DNA from: Streptomyces rimosus
Lineage (GTDB): Bacteria; Actinomycetota; Actinomycetes; Streptomycetales; Streptomycetaceae
Reading direction: 5' to 3'
Assembly (NCBI RefSeq): GCF_008704655.1
Contig: NZ_CP023688.1
Span: 2,604,001 to 2,668,000 of the forward strand
Length of the DNA: 64,000 nt
The notes beneath the pieces are model-generated. The model saw only the letters and a list, made by a program, of their open reading frames with translations, had not been told where the DNA came from and did not search any database. The position numbers were made by a program, and so were the translations under genes. This document shows, piece by piece, positions 56,272-64,000 of the stretch. Each line of letters begins with the position of its first letter. Positions within the stretch are counted from its first letter, which is position 1.

Positions 56272-56333
56272 GGCGGCGCACCGTACGGGAACGCACCGTG
56301 CGGCGGCGCACCGTACGGCAGCGCACCGCGGAA
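56272..56333. repeat. Short tandem GCACCGTACGG repeats
   Basis: GCACCGTACGG or a one-base variant appears four times at 13-17-base intervals in the 229-base gap between convergent genes. No hairpin terminator was recognised in that gap. Confidence 0.55.
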
Positions 56334-56445
56334 GCCCACCGTCCGGCATCGAAGTCCAAGGCGACGGATCGCGCCTGACCCGGCGCGCCTGCCGGTCGAC
56401 CTCCGCCGGACGCCGGACACCGGATACCGGCCCCGAAGACCCTCC

Positions 56446-58608
56446 TCACCCCCGCAGATCCACCAGCACCGGCGGCGCGTGCTCCCCCCGCACCGACGTC
56501 ACCGACAGCACCGCGTGCCCCGGCGGCACCGAGTTGGCCAGGTCGGAGGCGGACCAGCGTTCGCGTTCGACGGTGCGGACGGTGACGGCCTTGGCGGTGG
56601 CGGCCTTGCCGGTGACCAAGTGCCGGAAGATGTGGAACGCCTTCATCGCGGCGCCCTCAGCGATGATCTGCCGGTCCGTCACATCGCGCGTCTCGACCCA
56701 CTCCTTGCCCCATACCTCGGCGAACCGCGCCCCGTCCCACGTCGTCACGCCCGCGAACGCCATCCGGCAGCCCACCGCGCCGAGCAGCGCGCTGCGCAGC
56801 GACTCGGGTACGTCGTCGAGGGAGCGCAGGGTCAGCAGGACGCCCGCGTTGGCGGCGCGCAGCCGCTGGAGGCCGCGCAGCGACTCGGCGGTGACGGTGT
56901 GCGCCGCGTCGTCGAGGACCAGGCAGGCGAAGAGCGAGCGGTCGGTACGGGCCGCCGCGCACTCGGTGAACTGGGCCAGCACCAGCCGGGCCAGGATGCG
57001 CGACGCCTCCGCGTGGCCGCGTTCGGGCAGGTCGATACGGACCCGGAGCGGGTGGTCGAGCGCACGCAGGGAGATCTGGCGGTCGCCGCCTTCGGGGTCG
57101 AAGTACGGCGCGAAGGCGGGGCGGTCGAGGAGGGCGACGCGGTCGGCGAGGAGGTCGCCGATGTCGCCGGGGCGGCCGGACTGCCGCGCGCGGGCGTCGA
57201 GTTCGCGCAGCAGCGGCTGCGCCCCGGCGGCCTCCAGCGCGTCGCGCAGCGCGTCCAGCGCCGTCGCCGAGCCGTCGAGGAGTTCGCGCAGTTCGGGTAC
57301 GGACGGGAAGCGGCCGTGCGCGGCGCGGTACGGGCCGAGGAGCTGGCCCAGCGCGGTCGCGGCGCGCCGGCTGTCGCCGCCGGGCAGGGTGGCGGCCAGG
57401 TCGCCCACGAGCGCTTCGGCGAGGATGCCGGCCGCCTCGTCGGGGTCGGTGGTGCCGCCGTACAGGTCGATGTCGCAGTCCGGTTCGGGGGCGCCGATCC
57501 GTACGACCGCGTCGAACGCGTCGTCCGGGCCGAGGGCGGAGCCGGCCGCGCCGACGGCGACCACCGCGCCGCGCCCGGCCAGCGCCTGGAGGCACATGGC
57601 CTCCACGACGGGGCGCACCACGCGGGTGGTCTTGCCGCAGCCGGGCGGGCCGACGGCGAGCAGCGAGGTGCCCAGCAGCGCCGGGTCGAGGGCGCAGCCG
57701 GCGCCACGGTGGGCGTGCGGGTTGCGCGGGTGGTCGGTGGCGGTGCCGATGCGCACCTGCTGGGCGAGCAGGTCGTGGTGGGCGGCGCGGGCGGGCAGGT
57801 CGCGCAGGCCTGAGGGGTGGGCGCAGGCGGCGGCGCCGTGCCGCAGGACGGTGTCGGTGAAGGAGGCGAGGGAGTTCTTGCCGGAGCGCACGGAGTGCCA
57901 GGCGCGTTCGATGCGGGACACGTCCACGTCGTTCATGCGGCCGGCCAGGGCCTCGGCGGCGAGCTTGTCGGCGGCGTCCGGTGCGCCGCCCGCGCGCAGG
58001 GCGGGCCATTGCGCGCGGTCCGCCTCCGGCTCCGGTACGGCGTCGGGCCGCTGTTCCCTGGCGCGGCGCAGTACGGGCCCCAGCAGGCGCCGCCCCAGCT
58101 CCCGCCAGCGTCCGAGCCGTCCGAAGACCAGCACGAGGACGGCCAGGACGAGCGCGTAGTAGAGGTACGTCAGCGTAACGAAGATCATCTTGTCGCCGCC
58201 GGCCGAGCGCCAGGAGTCCGGCGTCAGGAGCAGCAGCGGGTAGAGCCAGTACGGGCCGAGGTAGCCGTTCCACAGCAGGGACCACAGCAGCCAGCCGCAC
58301 AGGAACGAGATCAGCGCGCCGGTGACGAGCTGCCGGGTGGGCACCCGGTCGGGGTTCTCGGCGGGCCGGGGGACGTGCCCGTACGTCCAGATGCCGGGCG
58401 CGGCGGCCCGGCGCGGCGCGCGCAGCCAGCGCAGGAACGCGCCGTCCTCGAAGGCGGGCGGGGCCGACGGCACCGGCGGGATGCCGGGGGACGGCCGGGC
58501 GGACGGGGCCGACGGCGGGGCGGGCGGGACCGGTGGCGCCGCGGGGCGGGGTACGTGGTGGTCGGTGCGGGTGTGCGGTGCGTCGTGCTGCGTGCCCTCG
58601 GTGTCCAT
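56446..58608 (-). CDS. VirD4/TraG-like membrane P-loop ATPase
   Basis: The 720-residue protein has a disordered Pro-rich N-terminus (1-55), a hydrophobic pair of helices near 93-130 and another at about 143-167. A large ATPase domain follows with Walker A GPPGCGKTT (Lys326) and Walker B LVLDDAAH, and later LLTLRSLDDVP as a sensor-like motif. This is the plan of type IV coupling proteins, which pump DNA or protein through membranes. No relaxase or other transfer gene is nearby, so it is a chromosomal orphan of unknown role. It is also similar in outline to FtsK/TraB-type pumps. Confidence 0.75.
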   Translation of the reverse strand: MDTEGTQHDAPHTRTDHHVPRPAAPPVPPAPPSAPSARPSPGIPPVPSAPPAFEDGAFLRWLRAPRRAAAPGIWTYGHVPRPAENPDRVPTRQLVTGALISFLCGWLLWSLLWNGYLGPYWLYPLLLLTPDSWRSAGGDKMIFVTLTYLYYALVLAVLVLVFGRLGRWRELGRRLLGPVLRRAREQRPDAVPEPEADRAQWPALRAGGAPDAADKLAAEALAGRMNDVDVSRIERAWHSVRSGKNSLASFTDTVLRHGAAACAHPSGLRDLPARAAHHDLLAQQVRIGTATDHPRNPHAHRGAGCALDPALLGTSLLAVGPPGCGKTTRVVRPVVEAMCLQALAGRGAVVAVGAAGSALGPDDAFDAVVRIGAPEPDCDIDLYGGTTDPDEAAGILAEALVGDLAATLPGGDSRRAATALGQLLGPYRAAHGRFPSVPELRELLDGSATALDALRDALEAAGAQPLLRELDARARQSGRPGDIGDLLADRVALLDRPAFAPYFDPEGGDRQISLRALDHPLRVRIDLPERGHAEASRILARLVLAQFTECAAARTDRSLFACLVLDDAAHTVTAESLRGLQRLRAANAGVLLTLRSLDDVPESLRSALLGAVGCRMAFAGVTTWDGARFAEVWGKEWVETRDVTDRQIIAEGAAMKAFHIFRHLVTGKAATAKAVTVRTVERERWSASDLANSVPPGHAVLSVTSVRGEHAPPVLVDLRG

Positions 58609-58847
58609 CCGGTGCCCCTCGTCCCCCTTGAGACGTGCGGGCGCGGGGCGGAGTGCCCCGCCCGCGCACCCTGCTGTTCGCTGCGTACGCCGCCGCTCAA
58701 TCTACTGGCCGCACCCCGCCGCTATGTCCGGTGCGGACAACGCAACACGCGTACTTCTCCCGAACGGAACATGCCGACGTCCCGCTCCGCCCCCTAGCCT
58801 GCGAGCACAACCCTTCAGAACGTCCCGTTCCACCCCAGGAGACTGCC

Positions 58848-60197
58848 ATGACCGAACTGTCCGGAGGCCCCGCCCTCCCCCAGGAGCGTCGCGTCGTCAC
58901 CGCGATCCCCGGCCCGAAGTCCCAGGAGCTGTGGGCGCGCAAGCAGGCCACCGTGGCCGGCGGCGTCGGGGCGGTGCTGCCCGTCTTCGCCAAGCGCGCG
59001 GGCGGCGGCATCCTGGAGGACGTCGACGGCAACTCCTTCATCGACTTCGGTTCGGGCATCGCCGTCACCTCGGTCGGCAACAGCGCCGAGGCCGTGGTGC
59101 GCCGCGCCACCGCGCAGCTCGCGGACTTCACCCACACCTGTGTGATGGTCACGCCGTACGAGCCGTACGTGGAGGTCTGTGAGCAGCTGGCCGAGCTGAC
59201 CCCGGGCGACCACGCCAAGAAGTCGGCGCTGTTCAACTCGGGCGCCGAGGCCGTGGAGAACGCCGTCAAGATCGCCCGTGCGTACACCAAGCGCCAGGCG
59301 GTCGTCGTCTTCGACCACGGCTACCACGGCCGGACGAACCTGACGATGGCGCTGACCGCGAAGAACATGCCGTACAAGCACGGCTTCGGCCCGTTCGCCC
59401 CGGAGGTCTACCGGGTGCCGCTGGCCTACCCCTACCGCTGGCTGACCGGCCCGGAGAACTGCGCCAAGGAGGCCGCCGACCAGGCCATCTCGCAGATCAC
59501 CAAGCAGATCGGCGCGGAGAACGTGGCCGCGATCATCATCGAGCCGGTGCTCGGCGAGGGCGGCTTCATCGAGCCGGCCAAGGGCTTCCTGCCCGCCATC
59601 GCGGACTTCGCGAAGGAGAACGGCATCGTCTTCGTCGCGGACGAGATCCAGTCCGGCTTCTGCCGTACCGGCCAGTGGTTCGCGTGCGAGGACGAGAACA
59701 TCGTCCCGGACCTGATCACGACCGCGAAGGGCATCGCGGGCGGTCTGCCGCTGGCGGCCGTCACCGGCCGCGCCGAGATCATGGATGCGGCGCACGCGGG
59801 CGGCCTGGGCGGCACCTACGGCGGTAACCCGGTGGCCTGTGCGGCGGCGCTCGGCGCCATCGAGACGATGCGCGAGCTGGACCTGAACGCGAAGGCCCGC
59901 CGGATCGGCGAGATCATGAAGCCGCGTCTGCAGGCGATGGCGGACAAGCACGACATTATCGGCGAGGTCCGCGGCCGGGGCGCGATGATCGCCATCGAGA
60001 TCGTGGAGTCCGGTTCCAAGGAGCCGAACCCGAAGGCGACCGCGGCGCTGGCCGCGGCCTGCCACCAGGAGGGTCTGCTGGTGCTGACCACCGGCACGTA
60101 CGGCAACGTGCTGCGCTTCCTGCCGCCGCTGGTCATCGGCGAGGACCTGCTGAACGAGGGCCTGAACATCATCGAGAGTGCGCTCGCGACGGTGTGA
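58848..60197 (+). CDS. gabT: 4-aminobutyrate aminotransferase
   Basis: The 449-residue class III PLP aminotransferase moves the amino group of GABA to 2-oxoglutarate, giving succinate semialdehyde. PLP Lys294 is in TTAKGIAGGLP. Asp265 is in VADEIQSGF, and the phosphate site is NSGAEAVENAVKIAR. Length is normal. ATG 58848 has AGGAGA upstream. The aldehyde dehydrogenase at 51947-53392 could take the product onward. Confidence 0.92.
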   Translation: MTELSGGPALPQERRVVTAIPGPKSQELWARKQATVAGGVGAVLPVFAKRAGGGILEDVDGNSFIDFGSGIAVTSVGNSAEAVVRRATAQLADFTHTCVMVTPYEPYVEVCEQLAELTPGDHAKKSALFNSGAEAVENAVKIARAYTKRQAVVVFDHGYHGRTNLTMALTAKNMPYKHGFGPFAPEVYRVPLAYPYRWLTGPENCAKEAADQAISQITKQIGAENVAAIIIEPVLGEGGFIEPAKGFLPAIADFAKENGIVFVADEIQSGFCRTGQWFACEDENIVPDLITTAKGIAGGLPLAAVTGRAEIMDAAHAGGLGGTYGGNPVACAAALGAIETMRELDLNAKARRIGEIMKPRLQAMADKHDIIGEVRGRGAMIAIEIVESGSKEPNPKATAALAAACHQEGLLVLTTGTYGNVLRFLPPLVIGEDLLNEGLNIIESALATV

Positions 60198-60300
60198 CCC
60201 ACCGTGATCGGCGGCAGGACGTGAAGAATGTGTGCGGGGCCGATGGTGGCCGGGTGATCCGGCTGTCCGGCCCCGCCTCCCTGCCGTACGGTTTCTGCAG

Positions 60301-61212
60301 ATGAGAGATACACCCCGCTCACGGGAAGCCGTGAGCGACGCCCGGCCGGGGCTTCCCCGGCTTCGGCCAGGCCGTGCCTTCGCGCACACATCCGGGGCCC
60401 CGCGCCCCGGGCATCCTCACCGATCGGACGGCCGCCCGCCCCAAACCCCCCGGGGCGCGCGGCGCTCCGGTCAGCGCGGCCGCCTCGGAACCACCCCCCC
60501 TGTTCCGAGGCGGCCGGCCTTCTTCCTCCGGCGCGGCCTTCTCCCCGCCGTTCTGTGCGCCGTGCTCTTCACGGTCCTCGCCTGGCAGGTGGCCTCCGGC
60601 GGTCCGCTGTGCGCGCTGGACGAACGCCTCGGCCGCACACTGGTCCACAGCGCCATGCCCGCCTCGCTCGCGGAGTTTTTCGCCGACCTCGGCAACACGG
60701 TCGTCGCGCTGCCGGTGCTCGCGCTCGCGGCGCTGCATGCGGCCTGGCGCGGCAGGCGGGCAGCCGCGCCGCGCTGGTGGTTGGCGCCGCTGGCCGCCGT
60801 ACTGACCATGGCGGTGGTGCCCGCGCTGGTGGTCCCGTTGAAGGTCTGGCTGGCCCGCCCGGGGCCGCCCGAGATGGCCGGCGGCGCGCACACCGGCTTC
60901 TTCCCTTCGGGGCACGCGGCGACGGCGGCGGTCGCGTACGGATCGGTCGCCCTGCTGCTCACCGCGCTGCGCGAACACCCGCGCAGTCCGATGCCGGCCG
61001 CTGTCGCAGTCATCGGCGTGGGGCTGCTCAATCTGGCGGTCGGCATCGGCCTGGTGCGCCGCGGCTATCACTGGCCGCTGGATGTGCTGGCCAGTTGGTG
61101 CCTGGCCGGGGTGCTGCTCACGGTCTGCACGGCGGTATGCGGGCGGTGGGCCGCCCACCCGCACCAGCCGGACAGTCAGCTAGCCACGTCGAACAGCTCC
61201 GACGCGATGTAG
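60301..61212 (+). CDS. PAP2-family membrane phosphatase
   Basis: The product has at most 303 residues; its first 70 are Pro/Arg-rich and may not be translated. Five or six membrane helices follow from about residue 75. The phosphatase signature is complete: KVWLARP (Lys181 to Pro187), PSGH (202-205) and RGYHWPLD (Arg254, His257, Asp261). It probably dephosphorylates a lipid phosphate or pyrophosphate at the outer face. No ribosome site fixes the start. Its end overlaps the convergent isonitrile synthase gene by 37 bases. Confidence 0.82.
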   Translation: MRDTPRSREAVSDARPGLPRLRPGRAFAHTSGAPRPGHPHRSDGRPPQTPRGARRSGQRGRLGTTPPVPRRPAFFLRRGLLPAVLCAVLFTVLAWQVASGGPLCALDERLGRTLVHSAMPASLAEFFADLGNTVVALPVLALAALHAAWRGRRAAAPRWWLAPLAAVLTMAVVPALVVPLKVWLARPGPPEMAGGAHTGFFPSGHAATAAVAYGSVALLLTALREHPRSPMPAAVAVIGVGLLNLAVGIGLVRRGYHWPLDVLASWCLAGVLLTVCTAVCGRWAAHPHQPDSQLATSNSSDAM

Positions 61213-62216
61213 TGGCTCGGCCGCCAGCTCGGGCCCGCCGGTATCCCCACCCGCTCCGCCTCGTGCCGCTTCATCAGCCGGAAGCGGTCCGTGCCGGTCT
61301 GCACGACGACGGCGTGCCAGGGCGTGAGCCAGTTGTCCGCCGCCTCCAGCAGCGCGATCCCGAACTTCGCCGCGCCGCAGGGCTGGGGGTGGATGGACAG
61401 CCGCACGTTGCGCGGGTAGTGGTGGGCGATCAGCTCGCCCCATGCCCGGCTGCGCCGCAGCACGCCGTACGCGCGCCCGCGGCATTCGCGCTGCAACTGC
61501 GCCTTCGAGCCGGTCCAGTTTGCGGTGTCCTCGACGAGGAAGCGGATGGTGCCCCGGTAGTGGCTGAGCGCCGGGCCGCCGCCCCGTACCTCGTCCCGCA
61601 GTTCCTCCAGGCTCTGCGCGTGGTCCCGCTCCAGGAGAGCGCGTTTTTCGTCGTAGGTGCGGTCCTCGTAGACCTGGTCCAGCCCGAAGGTGTCGATGTG
61701 CTTCAGGCCGGTCGCCTCGATCATGTCGCGCAGCGCCTTGCCGTACGCGTCGATGTGCGCGTCCGGGACGCGTATGAGGTCGCCGAAGACATGGCCGTCC
61801 GAGCAGATCAGCAGCCGGGCGCCGGGCGGGTAGACGGCGCCGATCGCGACGCACAGGTCGTCCAGGAAGCGCAGCGAGAGCAGTTCTCCGAGGTCCGGCA
61901 GGTGGCCGGCGACCTTGGCGGGGTTGGGCGACTTGCAGGGGAACGCCGGCAGGGTCAGCAGCACCGGCTCGCGGCGGGCGACGAAGTCGCGCAGCTGGGC
62001 GAGCTGTTCGGCGAAGCACTCCTCCGGCCGGTGGCCGTCGTGCGGGCCGCCGTCCCCGGCCGCCGCCTCGTCCGGGGCACCGACGGGGCGGCGGTGCGGC
62101 AGCAGCAGTTCCAGGATCTGTGCGCAGTACTGCCGCGTGGCGGCTTCGTACGCGGCGTCACCCTCGTCCTCCCCCTGCGCCGGGCGCTCGGCGTGCTGCT
62201 CGTACGTCACGGTCAT
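61176..62216 (-). CDS. PvcA/DIT1-family isonitrile synthase
   Basis: The 346-residue protein of the DIT1/PvcA family converts the amino group of Tyr or Trp to an isonitrile, using a pentose phosphate as carbon source in studied members. It carries LTLPAFPCKSPNPAKVAGHLPDLGE, ICSDGHVFGDLIRVPD and RLSIHPQPCGAAKFGI, which are family hallmarks, and it is full length. ATG 62216 overlaps the oxygenase stop as ATGA, with GGGGGAC upstream, so synthase and oxygenase are co-translated. It is expected to be the first committed enzyme of a small-molecule pathway; the amino acid used cannot be told from sequence alone. Confidence 0.9.
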   Translation of the reverse strand: MTVTYEQHAERPAQGEDEGDAAYEAATRQYCAQILELLLPHRRPVGAPDEAAAGDGGPHDGHRPEECFAEQLAQLRDFVARREPVLLTLPAFPCKSPNPAKVAGHLPDLGELLSLRFLDDLCVAIGAVYPPGARLLICSDGHVFGDLIRVPDAHIDAYGKALRDMIEATGLKHIDTFGLDQVYEDRTYDEKRALLERDHAQSLEELRDEVRGGGPALSHYRGTIRFLVEDTANWTGSKAQLQRECRGRAYGVLRRSRAWGELIAHHYPRNVRLSIHPQPCGAAKFGIALLEAADNWLTPWHAVVVQTGTDRFRLMKRHEAERVGIPAGPSWRPSHYIASELFDVAS

Positions 62217-63142
62217 GCCGTCCCCCGCTGGGTGTCGGTCCCGGTGGCGCTCTGCTGGTCGTGGACGTAGCTGCGCAGCGGGGGATCGCCCAGGACGTGG
62301 ACACGGCGCAGGTGGCGGGGCAGTCCGCGGCGGTAGGGCACACGAGTGTGCAGCAGGGTGTAGTTGTCGGCGATGACGATGTCGTCCTGCTGCCAGGCGT
62401 GCACGTACACATGCCGGGGGTCGTACGCGGCGTCGCGGATGGCGGCCAGTTCGGCGGCCTCCGCCTCGCCCGTCAGGCCGTTGATGCCCACGTCCGGCTC
62501 GTTGATGATGTGCTCGCCGTCCGGCACCGGTTCCAGGAACCGCATCACCGGGAACCCGGCGTCGGGGTGCGGCTCGATCAGCGGCGAGACGACGAGTCCG
62601 CCGTAGTGCGAGACCTTGGCGTTGCGGTAGCTCAGGGTGAGTCCGCGCCAGCGCTCCAGGGTCTCCGGGTCGGCGTCGGCGAGGACACGGGTGGTGTCGC
62701 AGAAGAGCGTGCCGCCGCCCTCGGCCGCCTCGGGGGCCGCGACGCAGTGGAAGATCTGGAACTCGGGTACGTGCTCGACGTACATTCCGTCCCAGTGCAG
62801 CGGCATGAAGCCGGTGTCGAAGACGTGGTCCTCGGGGTCCTGGTGGGCGCGTACGTCGAAAACCGTGCCGAACGGCCATTCCATCACCTCGCCCCAGGTG
62901 CGCGCGTAGGCGTCGAGGGCCGTGGCGTCGGCGGGCGGGGTGAAGCCCCGCAGGGCGACGAGATGGTGGCGGCGGGCCAGGTCGCGCAGCCACGGCACGG
63001 GGACGGCGGTGACCGGGGTGCCGGGCTCGGCCGGGGTGATCAGGACGCCGAAGGGGCCGGGTTCGGCCAGGGTCCAGGACCGGGTGTCGTCTAAGGCGGC
63101 GGCGGTGGCCGGGCCGGACGCGGGGACGGCTTGGGACGTCAT
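62213..63142 (-). CDS. PvcB-like Fe(II)/2-oxoglutarate oxygenase
   Basis: The 309-residue TauD-family enzyme has iron ligands His116 and Asp118 (LHWDGMYVEH) and His265 (LLHTRVPYRRG). Arg276 or Arg279 probably holds 2-oxoglutarate. In pvc/isn systems this partner oxidises the isonitrile amino acid, causing decarboxylation to a vinyl isonitrile or ring closure. Coupling to the synthase by ATGA supports that here. ATG 63142 follows GGAGAGGAA. It is divergent from a DegT-family aminotransferase across 268 bases. Confidence 0.88.
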   Translation of the reverse strand: MTSQAVPASGPATAAALDDTRSWTLAEPGPFGVLITPAEPGTPVTAVPVPWLRDLARRHHLVALRGFTPPADATALDAYARTWGEVMEWPFGTVFDVRAHQDPEDHVFDTGFMPLHWDGMYVEHVPEFQIFHCVAAPEAAEGGGTLFCDTTRVLADADPETLERWRGLTLSYRNAKVSHYGGLVVSPLIEPHPDAGFPVMRFLEPVPDGEHIINEPDVGINGLTGEAEAAELAAIRDAAYDPRHVYVHAWQQDDIVIADNYTLLHTRVPYRRGLPRHLRRVHVLGDPPLRSYVHDQQSATGTDTQRGTA

Positions 63143-63203
63143 GGTTCCTCTCCGGGACAGCGGTGTGCCGGGCCGGTCGGCCGGGCACGGGACAGCGACA
63201 GTA

Positions 63204-63255
63204 CTTGAGGTTTCAAGAGCTTTCCATCTTCGAGTGACATCTCGCTGACAGATGT
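63204..63255. promoter_or_regulatory. Palindromes between isonitrile operon and aminotransferase gene
   Basis: CTTGA-GGTT-TCAAG (63204-63217) and ACATCT-CGCTGAC-AGATGT (63237-63255) are perfect inverted repeats in the locally AT-richer part of the divergent region. They are candidate operators for shared control. Promoter hexamers were not convincing. Confidence 0.4.
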
Positions 63256-63410
63256 GACCCTTCCGCCGCCGCCCCGTGCGCGGAAGACACCGCCGCCGGA
63301 CCGAACCGTCCATGGCCGCTTCGGTCCCGCGCCGCCCGCTTCCCGGGCCCCAGGCACCGCCCCAGACTCGCCCCAGGCACCCGCCCCTTCGAGGATGTGA
63401 GGACCACGAC

Positions 63411-64000
63411 ATGATCGACCTCTTCCAGCCGCAGGCCGGGGACGCGGAACTGGCCGCCGTGGCGGCGGTGTTCGCGGACCGCTGGCTCGGCCACGGGCCG
63501 CGCAGCGCCGCCTTCGAGGCCGCCTTCGCCGCGCACGTCGGAGTGCGCCCGGAGCATGTACTGTTCCTCAACTCGGGCACGGCGGGCCTCTTCCTCGCCA
63601 CCGAACTTCTCGGCCTGCGGCCCGGCGACGAGGTGATACTGCCCTCGCCCAGCTTCGTGGCCGCCGCCAACGCGGTCGTACGGGCCGGCGGCCGCCCCGT
63701 CTTCTGCGACGTGGACGCCCGCACCCTGAACCCGAGCGCGGAGGACATCGAGGCCGCCGTCACGCCCCGTACCAAGGCGGTGGTGGTGCTGCACTACGGC
63801 GGCTACCCCGGCGACATCGCGCGCATCGCCGCCCGCTGCCGCGCGGCGGGCCGCACCCTGATCGAGGACTGCGCCTGCTCGGTGGCCTCACGCGCGGACG
63901 GCCGGGCGGTCGGCACTTTCGGCGATCTGGCGATGTGGAGCTTCGACGCGGCCAAGGTGCTGACCACCGGCGACGGCGGCATGCTGTACGTACGCGACGC
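63411..64000 (+). CDS. DegT/DnrJ/EryC1-family aminotransferase, partial at right edge
   Basis: The first 196 residues are in the window; the gene continues beyond. It is a PLP-dependent enzyme of the sugar-aminotransferase family with LFLNSGTAGLFLATELLGL, GDEVILPSPSFVAAANAV and DFG-type LIEDCACS. The expected PLP Lys is in WSFDAAKVLTTGDGGM. Such enzymes aminate nucleotide-bound ketosugars or related cyclic ketones. ATG 63411 has GTGAGGA upstream. Being divergent from the isonitrile operon, it likely belongs to the same biosynthetic cluster, perhaps making an amino-sugar part (inference). Confidence 0.85.
   Translation, partial: MIDLFQPQAGDAELAAVAAVFADRWLGHGPRSAAFEAAFAAHVGVRPEHVLFLNSGTAGLFLATELLGLRPGDEVILPSPSFVAAANAVVRAGGRPVFCDVDARTLNPSAEDIEAAVTPRTKAVVVLHYGGYPGDIARIAARCRAAGRTLIEDCACSVASRADGRAVGTFGDLAMWSFDAAKVLTTGDGGMLYVRD

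Noticed and set aside
62217..63188. Reading of the isonitrile synthase as a 670-residue fusion
   Set aside because: The extra N-terminal half is the oxygenase gene read in another frame. The ATGA overlap and GGGGGAC site support two proteins.

Overview
The window reads as chromosomal DNA from a Streptomyces or close relative. G+C is very high, GTG starts are common, and stop/start overlaps of the ATGA, GTGA and TGATG kind recur. The gene content matches the conserved actinomycete core block nusA-infB-truB-ribF / proS / ispG-rseP-dxr, with a type VII (ESX) secretion locus beside it.

Region 1 (1-25 kb) is the ESX locus. It holds the machinery genes eccB and eccE, the mycosin mycP, an EsxA/EsxB-like WXG100 pair, a third small helical ESX-like protein, and a PPE-like Gly/Pro-rich substrate. 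One extra mycosin is intact and another is broken by an in-frame TAA. Left of these is an accessory part: an unusual P-loop protein translationally coupled to a SUKH-4-like protein, three tandem paralogous membrane proteins, and two copies in opposite orientation of a cassette that pairs a small WXG100-like protein with a large WXG100_2-type protein. No eccC or eccD is present in the window.

Region 2 (25-41 kb) starts with a very long Gln/Pro-rich MinD/ParA-like ATPase (EspI-like). The translation block follows on the minus strand: rimP-nusA-ylxR-infB-ylxP-rbfA-truB, then ribF after a strong terminator. A small plus-strand insert holds a lipoprotein, a ferritin-like protein and an aminoglycoside-kinase homologue without its catalytic aspartates. 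Then comes proS.

Region 3 (41-51.7 kb) holds two GNAT acetyltransferases, the isoprenoid genes ispG and dxr flanking the site-2 protease rseP, a YwqG-like protein, a large acyl-CoA dehydrogenase and a two-component system.

Region 4 (51.9-60.2 kb) looks like a GABA/semialdehyde catabolic neighbourhood: an aldehyde dehydrogenase, a PucR-family regulator, a Rid-family protein and gabT. A VirD4-like membrane ATPase sits among them.

Region 5 (60.3-64 kb) begins with a PAP2 phosphatase and then enters what looks like the edge of a secondary-metabolite cluster. It contains a PvcA/DIT1-type isonitrile synthase translationally coupled to a PvcB-like Fe(II)/2-oxoglutarate oxygenase, and a divergent DegT-family aminotransferase that runs off the right edge. 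No tRNA, rRNA, CRISPR array or insertion sequence was recognised.
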